Below are positions 1-8,532 of a DNA stretch of 19,128 nucleotides, in pieces. Both the position numbers and the translations under genes were made by a program. Source of the DNA: Winogradskyella sp. (GTDB lineage: Bacteria; Bacteroidota; Bacteroidia; Flavobacteriales; Flavobacteriaceae); contig JASBSE010000430.1 of assembly GCA_030149115.1 (NCBI GenBank), forward strand, positions 1 through 19,128, given 5' to 3'. Under the pieces are notes generated by a model. The model was not told the DNA's origin. It did no database searches and saw only the letters and a program-made list of their open reading frames with translations. Every line of letters begins with the position of its first letter. The first letter of the stretch is position 1.

Positions 1-1635
1 GCAGGGCAATATGCTTGGCTTGCTCTACTTATTGTTGCTGGAGTACTATTTTTATTCAGAAAAATTTATGGTGAAGTCGTAGGAGCATTACCTCTTAATG
101 GTGGTGCATACAATGCTTTATTAAACACAACCAGTAAGTCAACAGCCTCTTTAGCTGCTACTCTCACTTTATTATCTTATATGGCAACTGCTGTAATTTC
201 AGCGAGTGAGGCTATGCATTATGTTCATAGTATATGGCACGAAATACCTGTCATTATAACTACTATTGTCTTGTTGGCAATATTTATGGGATTAACCATT
301 TTAGGCATAGGAGAATCTTCTAAAGTTGCTATTGTCATCTTTATAACTCACCTAGTCTCCTTAACATTATTAGCTGGGTTTTGTGGGTGGTATTTATTTA
401 AAAATGGTTTTGATATGTTTTTTAATAATTACTCACAACCTGTTGAAGGTGGCATAACACAAGCCTTGTTTTTTGGATTTGCTGCTGCAATGTTGGGTAT
501 CTCTGGTTTTGAAAGCTCTGCCAATTTTGTTGAAGAACAAAGTGATGGTGTTTTTCCTAAAACATTAAGAAATATGTGGGTTGTTGTAAGTGTATTCAAT
601 CCACTTATGGCTTTTTTAGCATTGGCAATTATTGCAATACCAGATGTGCAAACCAATCAGGAAGCATTACTTTCTTTTATGGGAGGACGTGTTGGAGGCA
701 ATTGGTTGTCTACACTCATTTCAATAGATGCTGCATTGGTGCTGAGCGGAGCTGTACTAACTTCTTATGTTGGAGTAAGTGGTTTGTTGGAAAGAATGAC
801 ACTAGACCGTATTTTACCTCAATTCCTATTAAAGAAAAACAATAGAGGTAGCTCTTATCGCATAATGATAATGTTTTTCTTAATGTGTATTTCCATATTG
901 ATGATTACTAAAGGTGAATTAGGTGCTCTAGCAGGCGTTTACACCATTTCATTTTTATTGGTTATGACATTATTTGGCTTTGGTAATATCTTATTAAAAT
1001 TAAGGCGTTCTAAACTGCCAAGACCTATAAAAGCTTCACCCATAGCAATTATTCTTGCCATTATTGCAGTAATAACTGCAATAATTGGAAACGCTATTAT
1101 GAATCCTCCTTATCTAGGAGTTTTCTTAGAATATTTTATACCTACGTTCCTTTTTGTATTGATAATGCTCAATAGAACAAAGCTATTGAGAGCTATTTTA
1201 GAATTAATTAAATATTTGTTTGAACCTGTTCAAAAAGGTGTGCGAAAAATTAATCGAAATATCCTGAGACTAATTGAAGATATCAACTCTCAAGAATTTG
1301 TGTTTTTTACTAAGGATGATGATGTTGCTACTCTAAATAAAGTAATGCTTTATATCAGTAAAAATGAACATACTAAAAAACTGAAAGTAGTTTCTGTTAT
1401 AGAAGAAGGAGAAACAATTCCTGAACGACTTAAATCAGATATTGAAGTACTCGATAGGGAATATCCAGAGGTTAAAATTGAATTCATAGCATTAGAGGGA
1501 ACTTTTGGCCCTGAGCTTATTAAGCAACTTTCTATCCAATGGAAAATCCCAATCAACTTTATGTTCATTGGTTCTCCAGGCAACAAATTTCCTTATAAGA
1601 TAGAACAATTAGGTGGTGTTAGATTAATTATTTAA
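1..1635 (+). CDS. APC-family amino acid permease, 5' partial, with soluble C-terminal domain
   Basis: Integral membrane transporter, probably for amino acids or related amines, of the amino acid-polyamine-organocation superfamily. The frame is open from the first base of the window, so the start lies upstream; the ATG at 181 is internal. The visible 544 residues begin just before an APC-typical segment (RKIYGEVVGALPLNGGAYNA), which in this family lies around the second and third helices. About ten hydrophobic helices follow to roughly residue 385, including a conserved GFESSANFVEEQ stretch in the middle. The last 130 or so residues are hydrophilic, starting near NSQEFVFFTKDDD, and look like a folded alpha/beta domain resembling the universal-stress-type tails of some APC permeases. 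That domain likeness is inference. The substrate cannot be told from sequence. No terminator is visible before the next gene. Confidence 0.85.
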   Translation, partial: AGQYAWLALLIVAGVLFLFRKIYGEVVGALPLNGGAYNALLNTTSKSTASLAATLTLLSYMATAVISASEAMHYVHSIWHEIPVIITTIVLLAIFMGLTILGIGESSKVAIVIFITHLVSLTLLAGFCGWYLFKNGFDMFFNNYSQPVEGGITQALFFGFAAAMLGISGFESSANFVEEQSDGVFPKTLRNMWVVVSVFNPLMAFLALAIIAIPDVQTNQEALLSFMGGRVGGNWLSTLISIDAALVLSGAVLTSYVGVSGLLERMTLDRILPQFLLKKNNRGSSYRIMIMFFLMCISILMITKGELGALAGVYTISFLLVMTLFGFGNILLKLRRSKLPRPIKASPIAIILAIIAVITAIIGNAIMNPPYLGVFLEYFIPTFLFVLIMLNRTKLLRAILELIKYLFEPVQKGVRKINRNILRLIEDINSQEFVFFTKDDDVATLNKVMLYISKNEHTKKLKVVSVIEEGETIPERLKSDIEVLDREYPEVKIEFIALEGTFGPELIKQLSIQWKIPINFMFIGSPGNKFPYKIEQLGGVRLII

Positions 1636-1684
1636 AATCAAAATAAAGACTTTTCGCTAAATTTATAACTCTGTTAGAATAGCT

Positions 1685-2182
1685 ATGAAAAACATTATAC
1701 TAATTACAATAGTTTTAATTTCGATGAACAGTTTTGCACAAGAAAAACGAAAAATGTTTCAAGCAGAATTTGCGTCGTTCACTATCCAATGCGAAAAGAT
1801 TGGCAGACTATTAATTGACAAAACAATAGCTTCTGACCTATCAGAATGGTATGAAGGTAGTGATTTGGAAAAAATAAAGTCTGAGATAGCAGACTTTGAA
1901 TCTGAAATTGATGGTTCTGATTTAGAGGTTACATATTACTTATCTCTTATGAACGAAAAACCATTGATTTATACGTTTGATTTTCGTAATGCAGAAAGCG
2001 GAACACCATTTGGACAGATATTCATTCGATTTAAAAATGATGATAATACTTTAGTTGATGACTTAAGAATAGTCACTAAATCAAAAATTGAAGAAATAGA
2101 ATCTGAATCTGAAAATTCAGACTTCCCAAAACTTCCTCCTCCACCCAAACCTCCAAAAGAGACAAAGAAAAGTGGTAATTAA
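1685..2182 (+). CDS. Exported protein of unknown function with proline-rich tail
   Basis: I do not recognise a family. The 165-residue product begins with a clear Sec signal peptide (residues 1-19, hydrophobic core then NSFAQ), so it is periplasmic or outer-membrane associated. The mature part is acidic and predicted mixed alpha/beta, with two runs of Glu/Asp/Ser. It ends in a proline-lysine tail (LPPPPKPPKETKKSGN) that could be a flexible, positively charged extension. There is no lipobox. The gene starts 49 bases after the permease stop with no clear terminator between, so co-transcription is possible, but nothing ties the two functionally. The ATG at 1685 is chosen because it gives the signal peptide its proper basic N-terminus. 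Confidence 0.75.
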   Translation: MKNIILITIVLISMNSFAQEKRKMFQAEFASFTIQCEKIGRLLIDKTIASDLSEWYEGSDLEKIKSEIADFESEIDGSDLEVTYYLSLMNEKPLIYTFDFRNAESGTPFGQIFIRFKNDDNTLVDDLRIVTKSKIEEIESESENSDFPKLPPPPKPPKETKKSGN

Positions 2183-2320
2183 ACTATGATATCTAAACAA
2201 TAAATTTTGTCAGCTATATAATTATAAATCTTATTAATTATCTTTCAATTACTTTAAAAAACCATACTAGGAACTTATGCTTTTTATTTTAAAAATATTG
2301 ATAAGTAAATCATAAACCAC

Positions 2321-2962
2321 ATGAATCCTAAAGTTACTGCGTATTTAGATAATTTAAATAGATGGCAAGAAGAATTGACACTACTGCGTAAAATTGTACT
2401 AAGTTGTAACTTAACAGAAGCTTACAAATGGAAACATCCTTGTTACACTTATAAGAATAAAAACGTAGTTATCATTCACGATTTTAAAGACTACTGTGCC
2501 ATTTCTTTTTTAAAAGGCAGTTTGTTAAAAGACACAGAAGGTATTCTAATTCAACCCACAGAAAACATACAATCCAGCAGACAAATAAGGTTTACAAACC
2601 TCAATGAAATTAAAACCCTTTCAACCATAATTAAGCACTATATTTTTGAAGCTATTGAGGTTGAAAAATCAGGACAAAAAGTAGCCTACAAAGCACTTTC
2701 AGATTACGATATACCTGTTGAACTAGAAGAGCAATTTCAAAATGACAATAACTTCAAAAATGCATTTAACAACCTAACTCCCGGAAGACAAAAAGGATAT
2801 CTGTTATTCTTTAACAAAGCCAAACAATCTAAAACCAAAACCAATCGGATAGAAAATAACAAGCAACGTATTTTAGATGGCTATGGACTAACAGATTGTA
2901 CCTGCGGACTCTCTAAACGAAAACCAAATTGCGATGGCTCTCATAAGCAATTAAACGCATAG
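2321..2962 (+). CDS. YdeI/DUF1801-family protein with C-terminal CDGSH iron-sulfur motif
   Basis: A 213-residue cytoplasmic protein. Residues 1-125 look like a DUF1801 domain (EAYKWKHPCYTY, DYCAISFLKGSLLKD). Residues 125-185 match the C-terminal half of YdeI/OmpD-associated proteins, with a helical segment containing LTPGRQKGYLLFFNKAKQSK and then RIENNKQRILDGYGL. The last 25 residues carry a perfect CDGSH signature: Cys193, Cys195, Cys204 and His208, with the spacing C-x-C-x8-C-x3-H of mitoNEET-type [2Fe-2S] proteins. The protein therefore probably binds one labile, redox- or pH-sensitive cluster. Similar YdeI-CDGSH endings occur, as far as I recall, in other Bacteroidota. The role is unknown; redox sensing or stress response is inference. 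It is followed 3 bases later by another DUF1801 gene, so the two are very likely co-transcribed. Confidence 0.85.
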   Translation: MNPKVTAYLDNLNRWQEELTLLRKIVLSCNLTEAYKWKHPCYTYKNKNVVIIHDFKDYCAISFLKGSLLKDTEGILIQPTENIQSSRQIRFTNLNEIKTLSTIIKHYIFEAIEVEKSGQKVAYKALSDYDIPVELEEQFQNDNNFKNAFNNLTPGRQKGYLLFFNKAKQSKTKTNRIENNKQRILDGYGLTDCTCGLSKRKPNCDGSHKQLNA

Positions 2963-2965
2963 AAG

Positions 2966-3358
2966 ATGAACTCTGACATTACACTTTATAATCAAAACCA
3001 AGAAAATGGTGCTCGAGAAATCTGTGAGCAATTGTCTACTGTTCTTTATCAATTATTACCTAATGCCGAAAACAAAATATGGCACAGACATCCAGTATGG
3101 TTTTTAGAAGGTAATCCTATTGTAGGTTACAGTAAACTTAAAGCAGGCATACAACTTATGTTTTGGAGTGGCGCAAGCTTTGAAGAAGAAGCTTTAAAAT
3201 CTGGAACCGGAAAATTTAAAGACGCATCTAAGCTCTATACTTCTATAGATGAGATTAATCTCGAAGATTTAAACCGTTGGATTGAAAAGTCTAAATTAAT
3301 TCAATGGGACTATAAAAACATCTATAAACGCAAAGGTGTGTTACTTAGACTTAAATAA
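2966..3358 (+). CDS. DUF1801 domain-containing protein
   Basis: A 130-residue soluble protein recognisable as DUF1801 (YdhG/YjbR-like fold) by the pattern of a short N-terminal helix, then IWHRHPVWFLEGNPIVGY, a strand with QLMFWSGASF, and a C-terminal helix pair ending with Lys/Arg-rich strands. No catalytic residues are assigned in this family, and the biochemical role is not known. Its start lies 3 bases after the stop of the YdeI-CDGSH gene, which itself begins with the same domain type, so this is a tandem of related domains in one transcription unit. It is followed after 24 bases by a DinB-like gene. The three probably form a small operon of stress- or detoxification-type proteins; that reading is inference. 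Confidence 0.82.
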   Translation: MNSDITLYNQNQENGAREICEQLSTVLYQLLPNAENKIWHRHPVWFLEGNPIVGYSKLKAGIQLMFWSGASFEEEALKSGTGKFKDASKLYTSIDEINLEDLNRWIEKSKLIQWDYKNIYKRKGVLLRLK

Positions 3359-3382
3359 TTAAAAAAACATTCTTGATTATCT

Positions 3383-3850
3383 ATGAACTCAACCCAACTA
3401 GCCAACAGACTTGGAGAAGTTATTTTAAGTGGCACATGGATAGCTAACACTAACATTAAGGCACAAATAGAAAACTTAGATTACACTGTTGCTAATAAAC
3501 AAATTCAATCTCTTAATACCATAGCCGTTTTAGCGCAACACATACATTACTATGTGTCTGGTATAAAAAACGTTTTTATTAACGGCAACTTAGAAATAAG
3601 AGACAAATTTAGTTTTGATTTTCCTCCTATAACATCACAAAAACAATGGGAATCGTTTCAAAATCTATTTTGGAAAGACACCGAAGAATTAATTCAGCAC
3701 ATCAGTCATTTATCAGAATCTGAACTTCAAAACCCATTTGTAGATGAAAAATATGGTAGCTATCAACGCAATATTGATGGCTTAATAGAACATGCTTATT
3801 ACCATCTTGGGCAAATTGTACTGATAAAAAAGATGATTGAATCGTCTTAA
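3383..3850 (+). CDS. DinB-like four-helix metal-binding protein
   Basis: A 155-residue protein of the DinB/YfiT-like superfamily. Four helices are predicted, and the family's metal-binding histidine triad is visible as His53 in the second helix (LAQHIHYY), then His137 and His141 in the last helix (EHAYYHLGQ). Members bind a divalent metal; some act as thiol-dependent transferases (bacillithiol or mycothiol S-transferases) and many have no known function. No signal peptide is present, so it is cytoplasmic. It closes the three-gene cluster with the two DUF1801 proteins. The spacing of 24 bases from the preceding stop fits a shared transcript. Substrate and thiol partner are unknown. Confidence 0.85.
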   Translation: MNSTQLANRLGEVILSGTWIANTNIKAQIENLDYTVANKQIQSLNTIAVLAQHIHYYVSGIKNVFINGNLEIRDKFSFDFPPITSQKQWESFQNLFWKDTEELIQHISHLSESELQNPFVDEKYGSYQRNIDGLIEHAYYHLGQIVLIKKMIESS

Positions 3851-3892
3851 ATCACATTAGCTTCCTAAAATTCTCGTCGATAAAAAAGACCA

Positions 3893-3951
3893 AAACATAT
3901 AGTAAATAGCCTTAAACGTCTATTATACTTTATTAAGGTAGCTATATGTTT
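3893..3951. repeat. Interrupted inverted repeat upstream of the efflux operon
   Basis: The arms are AAACATATAG (3893-3902) with CTATATGTTT (3942-3951), and inside them CCTTAA (3910-3915) with TTAAGG (3933-3938), giving a 10 bp and a 6 bp stem separated by unequal internal loops. It ends 33 bases before the TolC start. It lacks a clean downstream T-run on the plus strand, so it is more likely an operator or a 5' leader structure than a terminator. On the minus strand it is followed by a T-rich stretch, but no minus-strand gene leads into it. Confidence 0.5.
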
Positions 3952-3984
3952 CACTTTTGATGTGTAAATTAAAATACACGTCTG

Positions 3985-5313
3985 ATGAAACGACTTCAAA
4001 TAATATTAATTGTATTCATAGTGCAAATAGGATTTGCACAGACAGAAAACTCTTCAACAAAACAAATATGGACACTGCAAGACTGCATTGCTTATGCCAT
4101 TGAAAATAACATTACAATAAAAGATGCCACTTTAAACAAATCTCAGGCAGATGTTAACTATTACGAAGCTAAATCTTCAAGATTACCAAACCTTTTTGGT
4201 TCAGCTTCTCAAAGTTTTACAAATGGTAATTCAATTGATCCTATTACCAGCGATTATGTAAGTGACCAAATACATAGTACCAATGTTGGCTTAAGCAGTT
4301 CTATAACCTTATTTCAAGGAAATCAAATTAACAATCAGATTGCACAAAACGCCTTACTGGTTACTCAAAGTCACTTTTTAGAAGAAGAAGCAAAAAATAA
4401 TATTATACTCAGCGTTTTAGAAAATTACCTTCAAATTTTGCATGCTAAAGAAGGGATTACCTTTGCAGAAAACAACTTAAAATCTACTGAGCAAGAAGTA
4501 GAACGTGCAAAGGCTAGATTAGATGTTGGTACTATTGCTTTAAGTGATTATACCGAAGCTCAAAGTCAGGCAGCAACAAACAAATATGCTTTAATCAATG
4601 CCAAAAATACATACCAACAATATATCATAGCGTTAAAACAGTTATTAGAGCTCAACCCAACTCAAGATATAGAAATAGAACCGCTAGATGAAGGTACTGA
4701 TTATTCATCAATCCTATTAGATAAAATTACGATATACAATAAAGCTTTAGGCATTTTACCAGAAATTGATGCGAGCAACCTAAACATAAAAGCCAGTGAA
4801 AAAGGACTAGATATTGCTAAAGGTGGCTACCTACCAACACTATCTTTAACCTCTAGTCTTGGTTCTGGGTATACAAGTGTAGATAATAGTACATTTTCAG
4901 ATCAATTTAATGTCAATTTTAATCAGCGTATTGGTTTATCACTCAGCATTCCAATATTTAACAGAAATCAAACCAAAGCAGCCGTAAAAACAGCTGAAGT
5001 TAATATAGAAAAAGCTAAAGTTGCTAAACAATCTACCGAAAAGGAAATCTACCTAAAGGTTGAAACTGCATACCAAAATGCATTGTCGTCTCAAGAACAA
5101 CTTGTTGCAGCAGAAGCATCTATGGAAGCTGCAAAGCAGTCATACAATTTAGCACAAAAAAAGTATGAGTTAGGTGGATTAAGTACAACAGATTTAGTCA
5201 TTAGTCAAAATACATATACAGGTGCACAACAGGATTATTTGCAAGCCAAATACCTGAATATACTCTATCATCAATTATTAGAATTTTATCAAGGAAATGC
5301 CATAACTCTTTAA
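3985..5313 (+). CDS. TolC-family outer membrane efflux protein
   Basis: Outer-membrane channel of a tripartite export system. The 442-residue precursor starts with a Sec signal peptide ending at GFAQ (residues 1-19). It then shows the two repeated outer-membrane-efflux domains: an early WTLQDCIAYAIENN segment, long coiled-coil helices rich in Ala, Gln and Glu, a beta segment with GLSSSITLFQG, and the second copy with LSLSIPIFNRNQTKAAV. The late motif AQKKYELGGLSTTDLV is typical of the second helical repeat. The length is normal for the family. It is the first gene of a run of six tightly spaced genes (adaptor 11 bases downstream), so it should be expressed together with the adaptor and ABC subunits. 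A structured leader lies upstream (3893-3951). Confidence 0.95.
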   Translation: MKRLQIILIVFIVQIGFAQTENSSTKQIWTLQDCIAYAIENNITIKDATLNKSQADVNYYEAKSSRLPNLFGSASQSFTNGNSIDPITSDYVSDQIHSTNVGLSSSITLFQGNQINNQIAQNALLVTQSHFLEEEAKNNIILSVLENYLQILHAKEGITFAENNLKSTEQEVERAKARLDVGTIALSDYTEAQSQAATNKYALINAKNTYQQYIIALKQLLELNPTQDIEIEPLDEGTDYSSILLDKITIYNKALGILPEIDASNLNIKASEKGLDIAKGGYLPTLSLTSSLGSGYTSVDNSTFSDQFNVNFNQRIGLSLSIPIFNRNQTKAAVKTAEVNIEKAKVAKQSTEKEIYLKVETAYQNALSSQEQLVAAEASMEAAKQSYNLAQKKYELGGLSTTDLVISQNTYTGAQQDYLQAKYLNILYHQLLEFYQGNAITL

Positions 5314-5324
5314 TCATAAAAATC

Positions 5325-6557
5325 ATGAAAACAAATAAAAAAATAATTACCGCAACGATAACAGTAGCTATTATTGCATTGGTCCTTTATCTTTTTTTAA
5401 AACCAAGCCAAACAGTAATCGTTGAAGCAAAAACCATAGTGGCTACAACAGGCAATGTAACAAACTTAGTTACTGCAACTGGCACCATAGAACCAATAAC
5501 ACAAGTAGAGGTTGGTACTCAAGTCTCTGGAGTTGTAGAAAAAATCTATGTAGATTATAATAGTGAAGTTAAAGAAGGGCAACTTATCGCTGAATTAGAC
5601 AAGACTAATTTAAGAGCTTCTGTCGTGCAAGCACAAGCAAATTATGACAATGCTTTGAGTCAAAAAAACTATACCGAAACTATTTACAACAGACAAAAAA
5701 CTCTTTTTGACAACCAAGTAATTAGTAAAGCCGATTATGATGATGCACTTTACAGTTACCAAACAGCTAAGGGTACGGTAACACAACGTTATTCAGAACT
5801 TCAAACAGCAAGAACAAACTTGGGCTATGCCAATATTTACTCACCAATAGATGGTGTGGTGTTATCGAGAGATATTGATGAAGGACAAACCGTTGCTGCA
5901 AGCTATAGTACACCTACCCTATTTACTATTGCACAAGATTTAAAAGAAATGCAGGTAGAAGCAGATGTTGATGAAGCTGATATAGGAAATGTAAAAGAAG
6001 GGCAACGTGTGTCCTTTACTGTAGATGCCTATATAGGCGAAACATTTGAAGGTGAGGTTACACAAGTTAGACTCAACCCAACAACGACATCTAATGTAGT
6101 AACCTATACTGTGGTAATAAAGGCACACAATCCTGATTTAAAACTAAAACCAGGATTAACAGCTACAATCTCTATTTATACTTTAGAGCTAAAAGATGTG
6201 TTAACAACGCAAGCAAAAGCTGTCAACTTTAAGCCAGAAACAGCATTAATGTCACAATACATAGAACAAAATAACTTAGAAACACCAAACCCATCTGGCA
6301 ATAACGCAACAAATAAAAAAGAAGAACAAACTCTACTTTGGGTACTAAATAATGATAAAACCATAGAGCCTAAACCTGTAAAACTTGGCGCAAGTGATGG
6401 TGTAAACGTTCAAATTTTAGAAGGTATCTCTAAAGGAGAGAAGCTGGTTTATAGTCTTAAAGAAGGTAGTAATACCGCAGAAATTACTTCTGAAGCAACT
6501 AGCGAAAGCCCTTTTATGCCAAAACCACCTGGATCTAACAAAAAGAGTAAATCATAA
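5325..6557 (+). CDS. MacA-like periplasmic adaptor (HlyD/RND membrane fusion family)
   Basis: Periplasmic adaptor bridging the ABC permease and the TolC channel. Of 410 residues, the N-terminal helix (about 7-27) anchors it in the inner membrane. A barrel-sandwich (lipoyl-like) half follows at VGTQVSGVVEKIYVDYNSEV, then a helical hairpin (about residues 95-165, KTLFDNQVISKADYDDA), the second lipoyl half (IYSPIDGVVLSRDIDEG) and beta-barrel and membrane-proximal domains to the end. The C-terminal tail is Ser/Pro/Lys-rich. A segment around residues 305-335 (ETPNPSGNNATNKKEE) looks like a flexible insert in the membrane-proximal domain. The stop codon overlaps the ATG of the ATPase gene by one base (TAATG), indicating translational coupling and a common complex. 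Confidence 0.94.
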   Translation: MKTNKKIITATITVAIIALVLYLFLKPSQTVIVEAKTIVATTGNVTNLVTATGTIEPITQVEVGTQVSGVVEKIYVDYNSEVKEGQLIAELDKTNLRASVVQAQANYDNALSQKNYTETIYNRQKTLFDNQVISKADYDDALYSYQTAKGTVTQRYSELQTARTNLGYANIYSPIDGVVLSRDIDEGQTVAASYSTPTLFTIAQDLKEMQVEADVDEADIGNVKEGQRVSFTVDAYIGETFEGEVTQVRLNPTTTSNVVTYTVVIKAHNPDLKLKPGLTATISIYTLELKDVLTTQAKAVNFKPETALMSQYIEQNNLETPNPSGNNATNKKEEQTLLWVLNNDKTIEPKPVKLGASDGVNVQILEGISKGEKLVYSLKEGSNTAEITSEATSESPFMPKPPGSNKKSKS

Positions 6558-7300
6558 TGGCTAAAGAAATTATAAAAATAGAAGACTTAAAGCGTCAATT
6601 TACCATGGGATCAGAAACCGTACACGCTTTAAAAGGTATTTCATTTACTATTGAAGAAGGTGAATTTGTAACCATTATGGGCTCTAGTGGCTCTGGTAAA
6701 AGTACAATGCTTAACATTTTAGGTTGTTTGGATCAGCCAACATCTGGAAATTATGAAATTGATGGAGTTAAGATGAAAGATTTATCTAAAAATGAATTGG
6801 CAAAAATTAGAAATGAGAAAATTGGATTCATCTTTCAATCATACAACTTACTAGCACGTACAAGCGCTATTGAAAATGTAGAATTACCCTTATTATATAA
6901 CAGTAAAGTAACTTCTGAAGAGCGAAGGAAACGTGCAATTAAAGCTTTAGAAATGGTTGGTTTGGGAGAACGACTGCACCACACTCCTTCGCAACTTTCA
7001 GGAGGACAACAACAACGCGTAGCAATTGCTAGATCATTGGTTAATAACCCTGTAATGATTTTAGCAGATGAAGCCACTGGAAACCTTGACACCAAAACAT
7101 CTTATGAAATAATGACATTGTTTCAAGAATTAAACGCAAAAGGTATTACAATAACATTCGTTACACACGAGCCAGATATTGCTACGTTTAGCAGTAGAAC
7201 CGTTGTATTAAAGGATGGGGAAATTTTACAAGATTACAAAAACCATAAGGTACAATCTGCTGCAGAACACTTGGCAAAACTACCTCTAGAAAATCATTAG
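6557..7300 (+). CDS. MacB-type ABC transporter ATP-binding protein
   Basis: Cytoplasmic ATPase that powers the exporter. The 247-residue protein has all nucleotide-binding motifs: Walker A GSSGSGKST (42-50), Q-loop Gln94 in FIFQSYNLL, signature LSGGQ (147-151), Walker B with VMILADE (166-172), D-loop NLD and the switch His204 in FVTHE. It belongs to the LolD/MacB/FtsE class, whose members usually work with FtsX-type permeases by mechanotransmission and do not pull substrate through a membrane channel. In E. coli the ATPase and permease are fused in MacB; here they are separate genes, the usual Bacteroidota arrangement. The start overlaps the adaptor stop and the stop is 2 bases before the permease. 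Confidence 0.96.
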   Translation: MAKEIIKIEDLKRQFTMGSETVHALKGISFTIEEGEFVTIMGSSGSGKSTMLNILGCLDQPTSGNYEIDGVKMKDLSKNELAKIRNEKIGFIFQSYNLLARTSAIENVELPLLYNSKVTSEERRKRAIKALEMVGLGERLHHTPSQLSGGQQQRVAIARSLVNNPVMILADEATGNLDTKTSYEIMTLFQELNAKGITITFVTHEPDIATFSSRTVVLKDGEILQDYKNHKVQSAAEHLAKLPLENH

Positions 7301-7302
7301 TT

Positions 7303-8523
7303 ATGAGACTATTAAACTTACTTAAAATAGCTTACAAAGCAATCATTCTAAATAAAATGAGAACGTTGCTTACGATGCTTGGTATTATCATTGGTGTTGC
7401 TTCTGTAATAACAATGTTAGCAATTGGAGAAGGCTCTAAAGAGAGTATTCGTACTACCATATCAAGTATGGGCTCTAACATGATTACAATTAGACCAGGC
7501 GCAGATGATAGAGGTCCAGCGCGAGGAAGTGGTGGAAATGTACAAACACTTACACTAAATGATTTCGAAGCCATAAAAGAACAGAGTGAACTATTAAGTT
7601 ATATAACACCAATGGTTAATAGTAGCGGACAGATTATTAGCGGTTCTAACAATTGGCCTAGCTCAATATATGGTGTTTATCCTGAATATTTAGACATTAA
7701 GGTTGTTGGTTTACAAAGCGGAAGTATGTTTACTGATGCTGAAGTAAAAACAGCTTCAAAAGTCGCTTTAATTGGTCAAACCGTTGTAGATAATGTATTT
7801 CCAAATGGCGAAGATCCTGTAGGTCAAATGATTCGTTTTAATAATATTCCTTTCAAAGTAATTGGTGTTTTAGAAGAAAAGGGTGAAAACACCTTTGGGC
7901 AAGACCAAGACGATATTGTCATTGCTCCTTTTTCAACTGTGCAAAAACGTATTTTAGCTATCGATTATTTAAATCAAATTATGGCTTCAGCTATTAGCGA
8001 AGATGATGCACCTGAAGCTGTAGAACAACTAACTGATATTCTAAGAATTCAGCACAAACTATTAGATAATGAAGAGGATGATTTTACAGTACGCTCTATG
8101 GAAGAATTAATTTCTACATTTAGCTCCACAAGTGAAATGCTAACCGTGTTGCTAGTTGCAGTTGCCGGGATTTCACTTTTAATTGGAGGTATTGGTATCA
8201 TGAACATTATGTACGTATCTGTAAAAGAGCGTACTAAAGAAATAGGTTTGCGTATGGCTGTTGGTGGTAAAGGTTCTGATATTTTGATGCAGTTTCTTAT
8301 CGAGGCCATTTTAATAAGTATTACTGGTGGTTTACTAGGAGTATTATTAGGTTTAGGCGCAACAGTTTTCATTGAAAATTTCTTAAATTGGCCTACAAGC
8401 GTAGCTATGTATTCTATTATTATTTCTTTTGCAGTATGTGCTATTACCGGAATATTTTTCGGATGGTATCCTGCTAGAAAAGCCTCTGCTTTAGATCCTA
8501 TAACAGCATTACGCTACGAATAA
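7303..8523 (+). CDS. MacB/FtsX-type ABC transporter permease
   Basis: Inner-membrane permease of the exporter, 406 residues. It has a MacB core N-terminal region with the first transmembrane helix near residues 20-42 (LLTMLGIIIGVASVITMLAIG), a large periplasmic domain (about 45-275, including VALIGQTVVDNVFPNGEDPVG), and three C-terminal FtsX helices (about 278-300, 330-355 and 365-390). The linker between the second and third helices contains KERTKEIGLRMAVGGK, the coupling segment that contacts the ATPase. The end motif YPARKASALDPITALRYE is typical. Together with the adaptor and TolC it makes a MacAB-TolC-like machine. Exported substrates of such systems include peptides, macrolides and lipoprotein-like molecules; which applies here is unknown. 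Confidence 0.96.
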   Translation: MRLLNLLKIAYKAIILNKMRTLLTMLGIIIGVASVITMLAIGEGSKESIRTTISSMGSNMITIRPGADDRGPARGSGGNVQTLTLNDFEAIKEQSELLSYITPMVNSSGQIISGSNNWPSSIYGVYPEYLDIKVVGLQSGSMFTDAEVKTASKVALIGQTVVDNVFPNGEDPVGQMIRFNNIPFKVIGVLEEKGENTFGQDQDDIVIAPFSTVQKRILAIDYLNQIMASAISEDDAPEAVEQLTDILRIQHKLLDNEEDDFTVRSMEELISTFSSTSEMLTVLLVAVAGISLLIGGIGIMNIMYVSVKERTKEIGLRMAVGGKGSDILMQFLIEAILISITGGLLGVLLGLGATVFIENFLNWPTSVAMYSIIISFAVCAITGIFFGWYPARKASALDPITALRYE

Positions 8524-8532
8524 AATAGTCTT

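Noticed and set aside
3875..3983. Three CGTC-containing segments (3875, 3917, 3979) upstream of the TolC gene as a LytTR operator.
   Set aside because: The first two are 42 bases apart, but the third is 62 bases further and the flanks do not agree, so no paired repeat can be supported.
8049..8372. Long open frame on the minus strand inside the MacB-like permease gene.
   Set aside because: It lies entirely antisense to a clearly coding gene, and its product has no recognisable features; it is a shadow frame.
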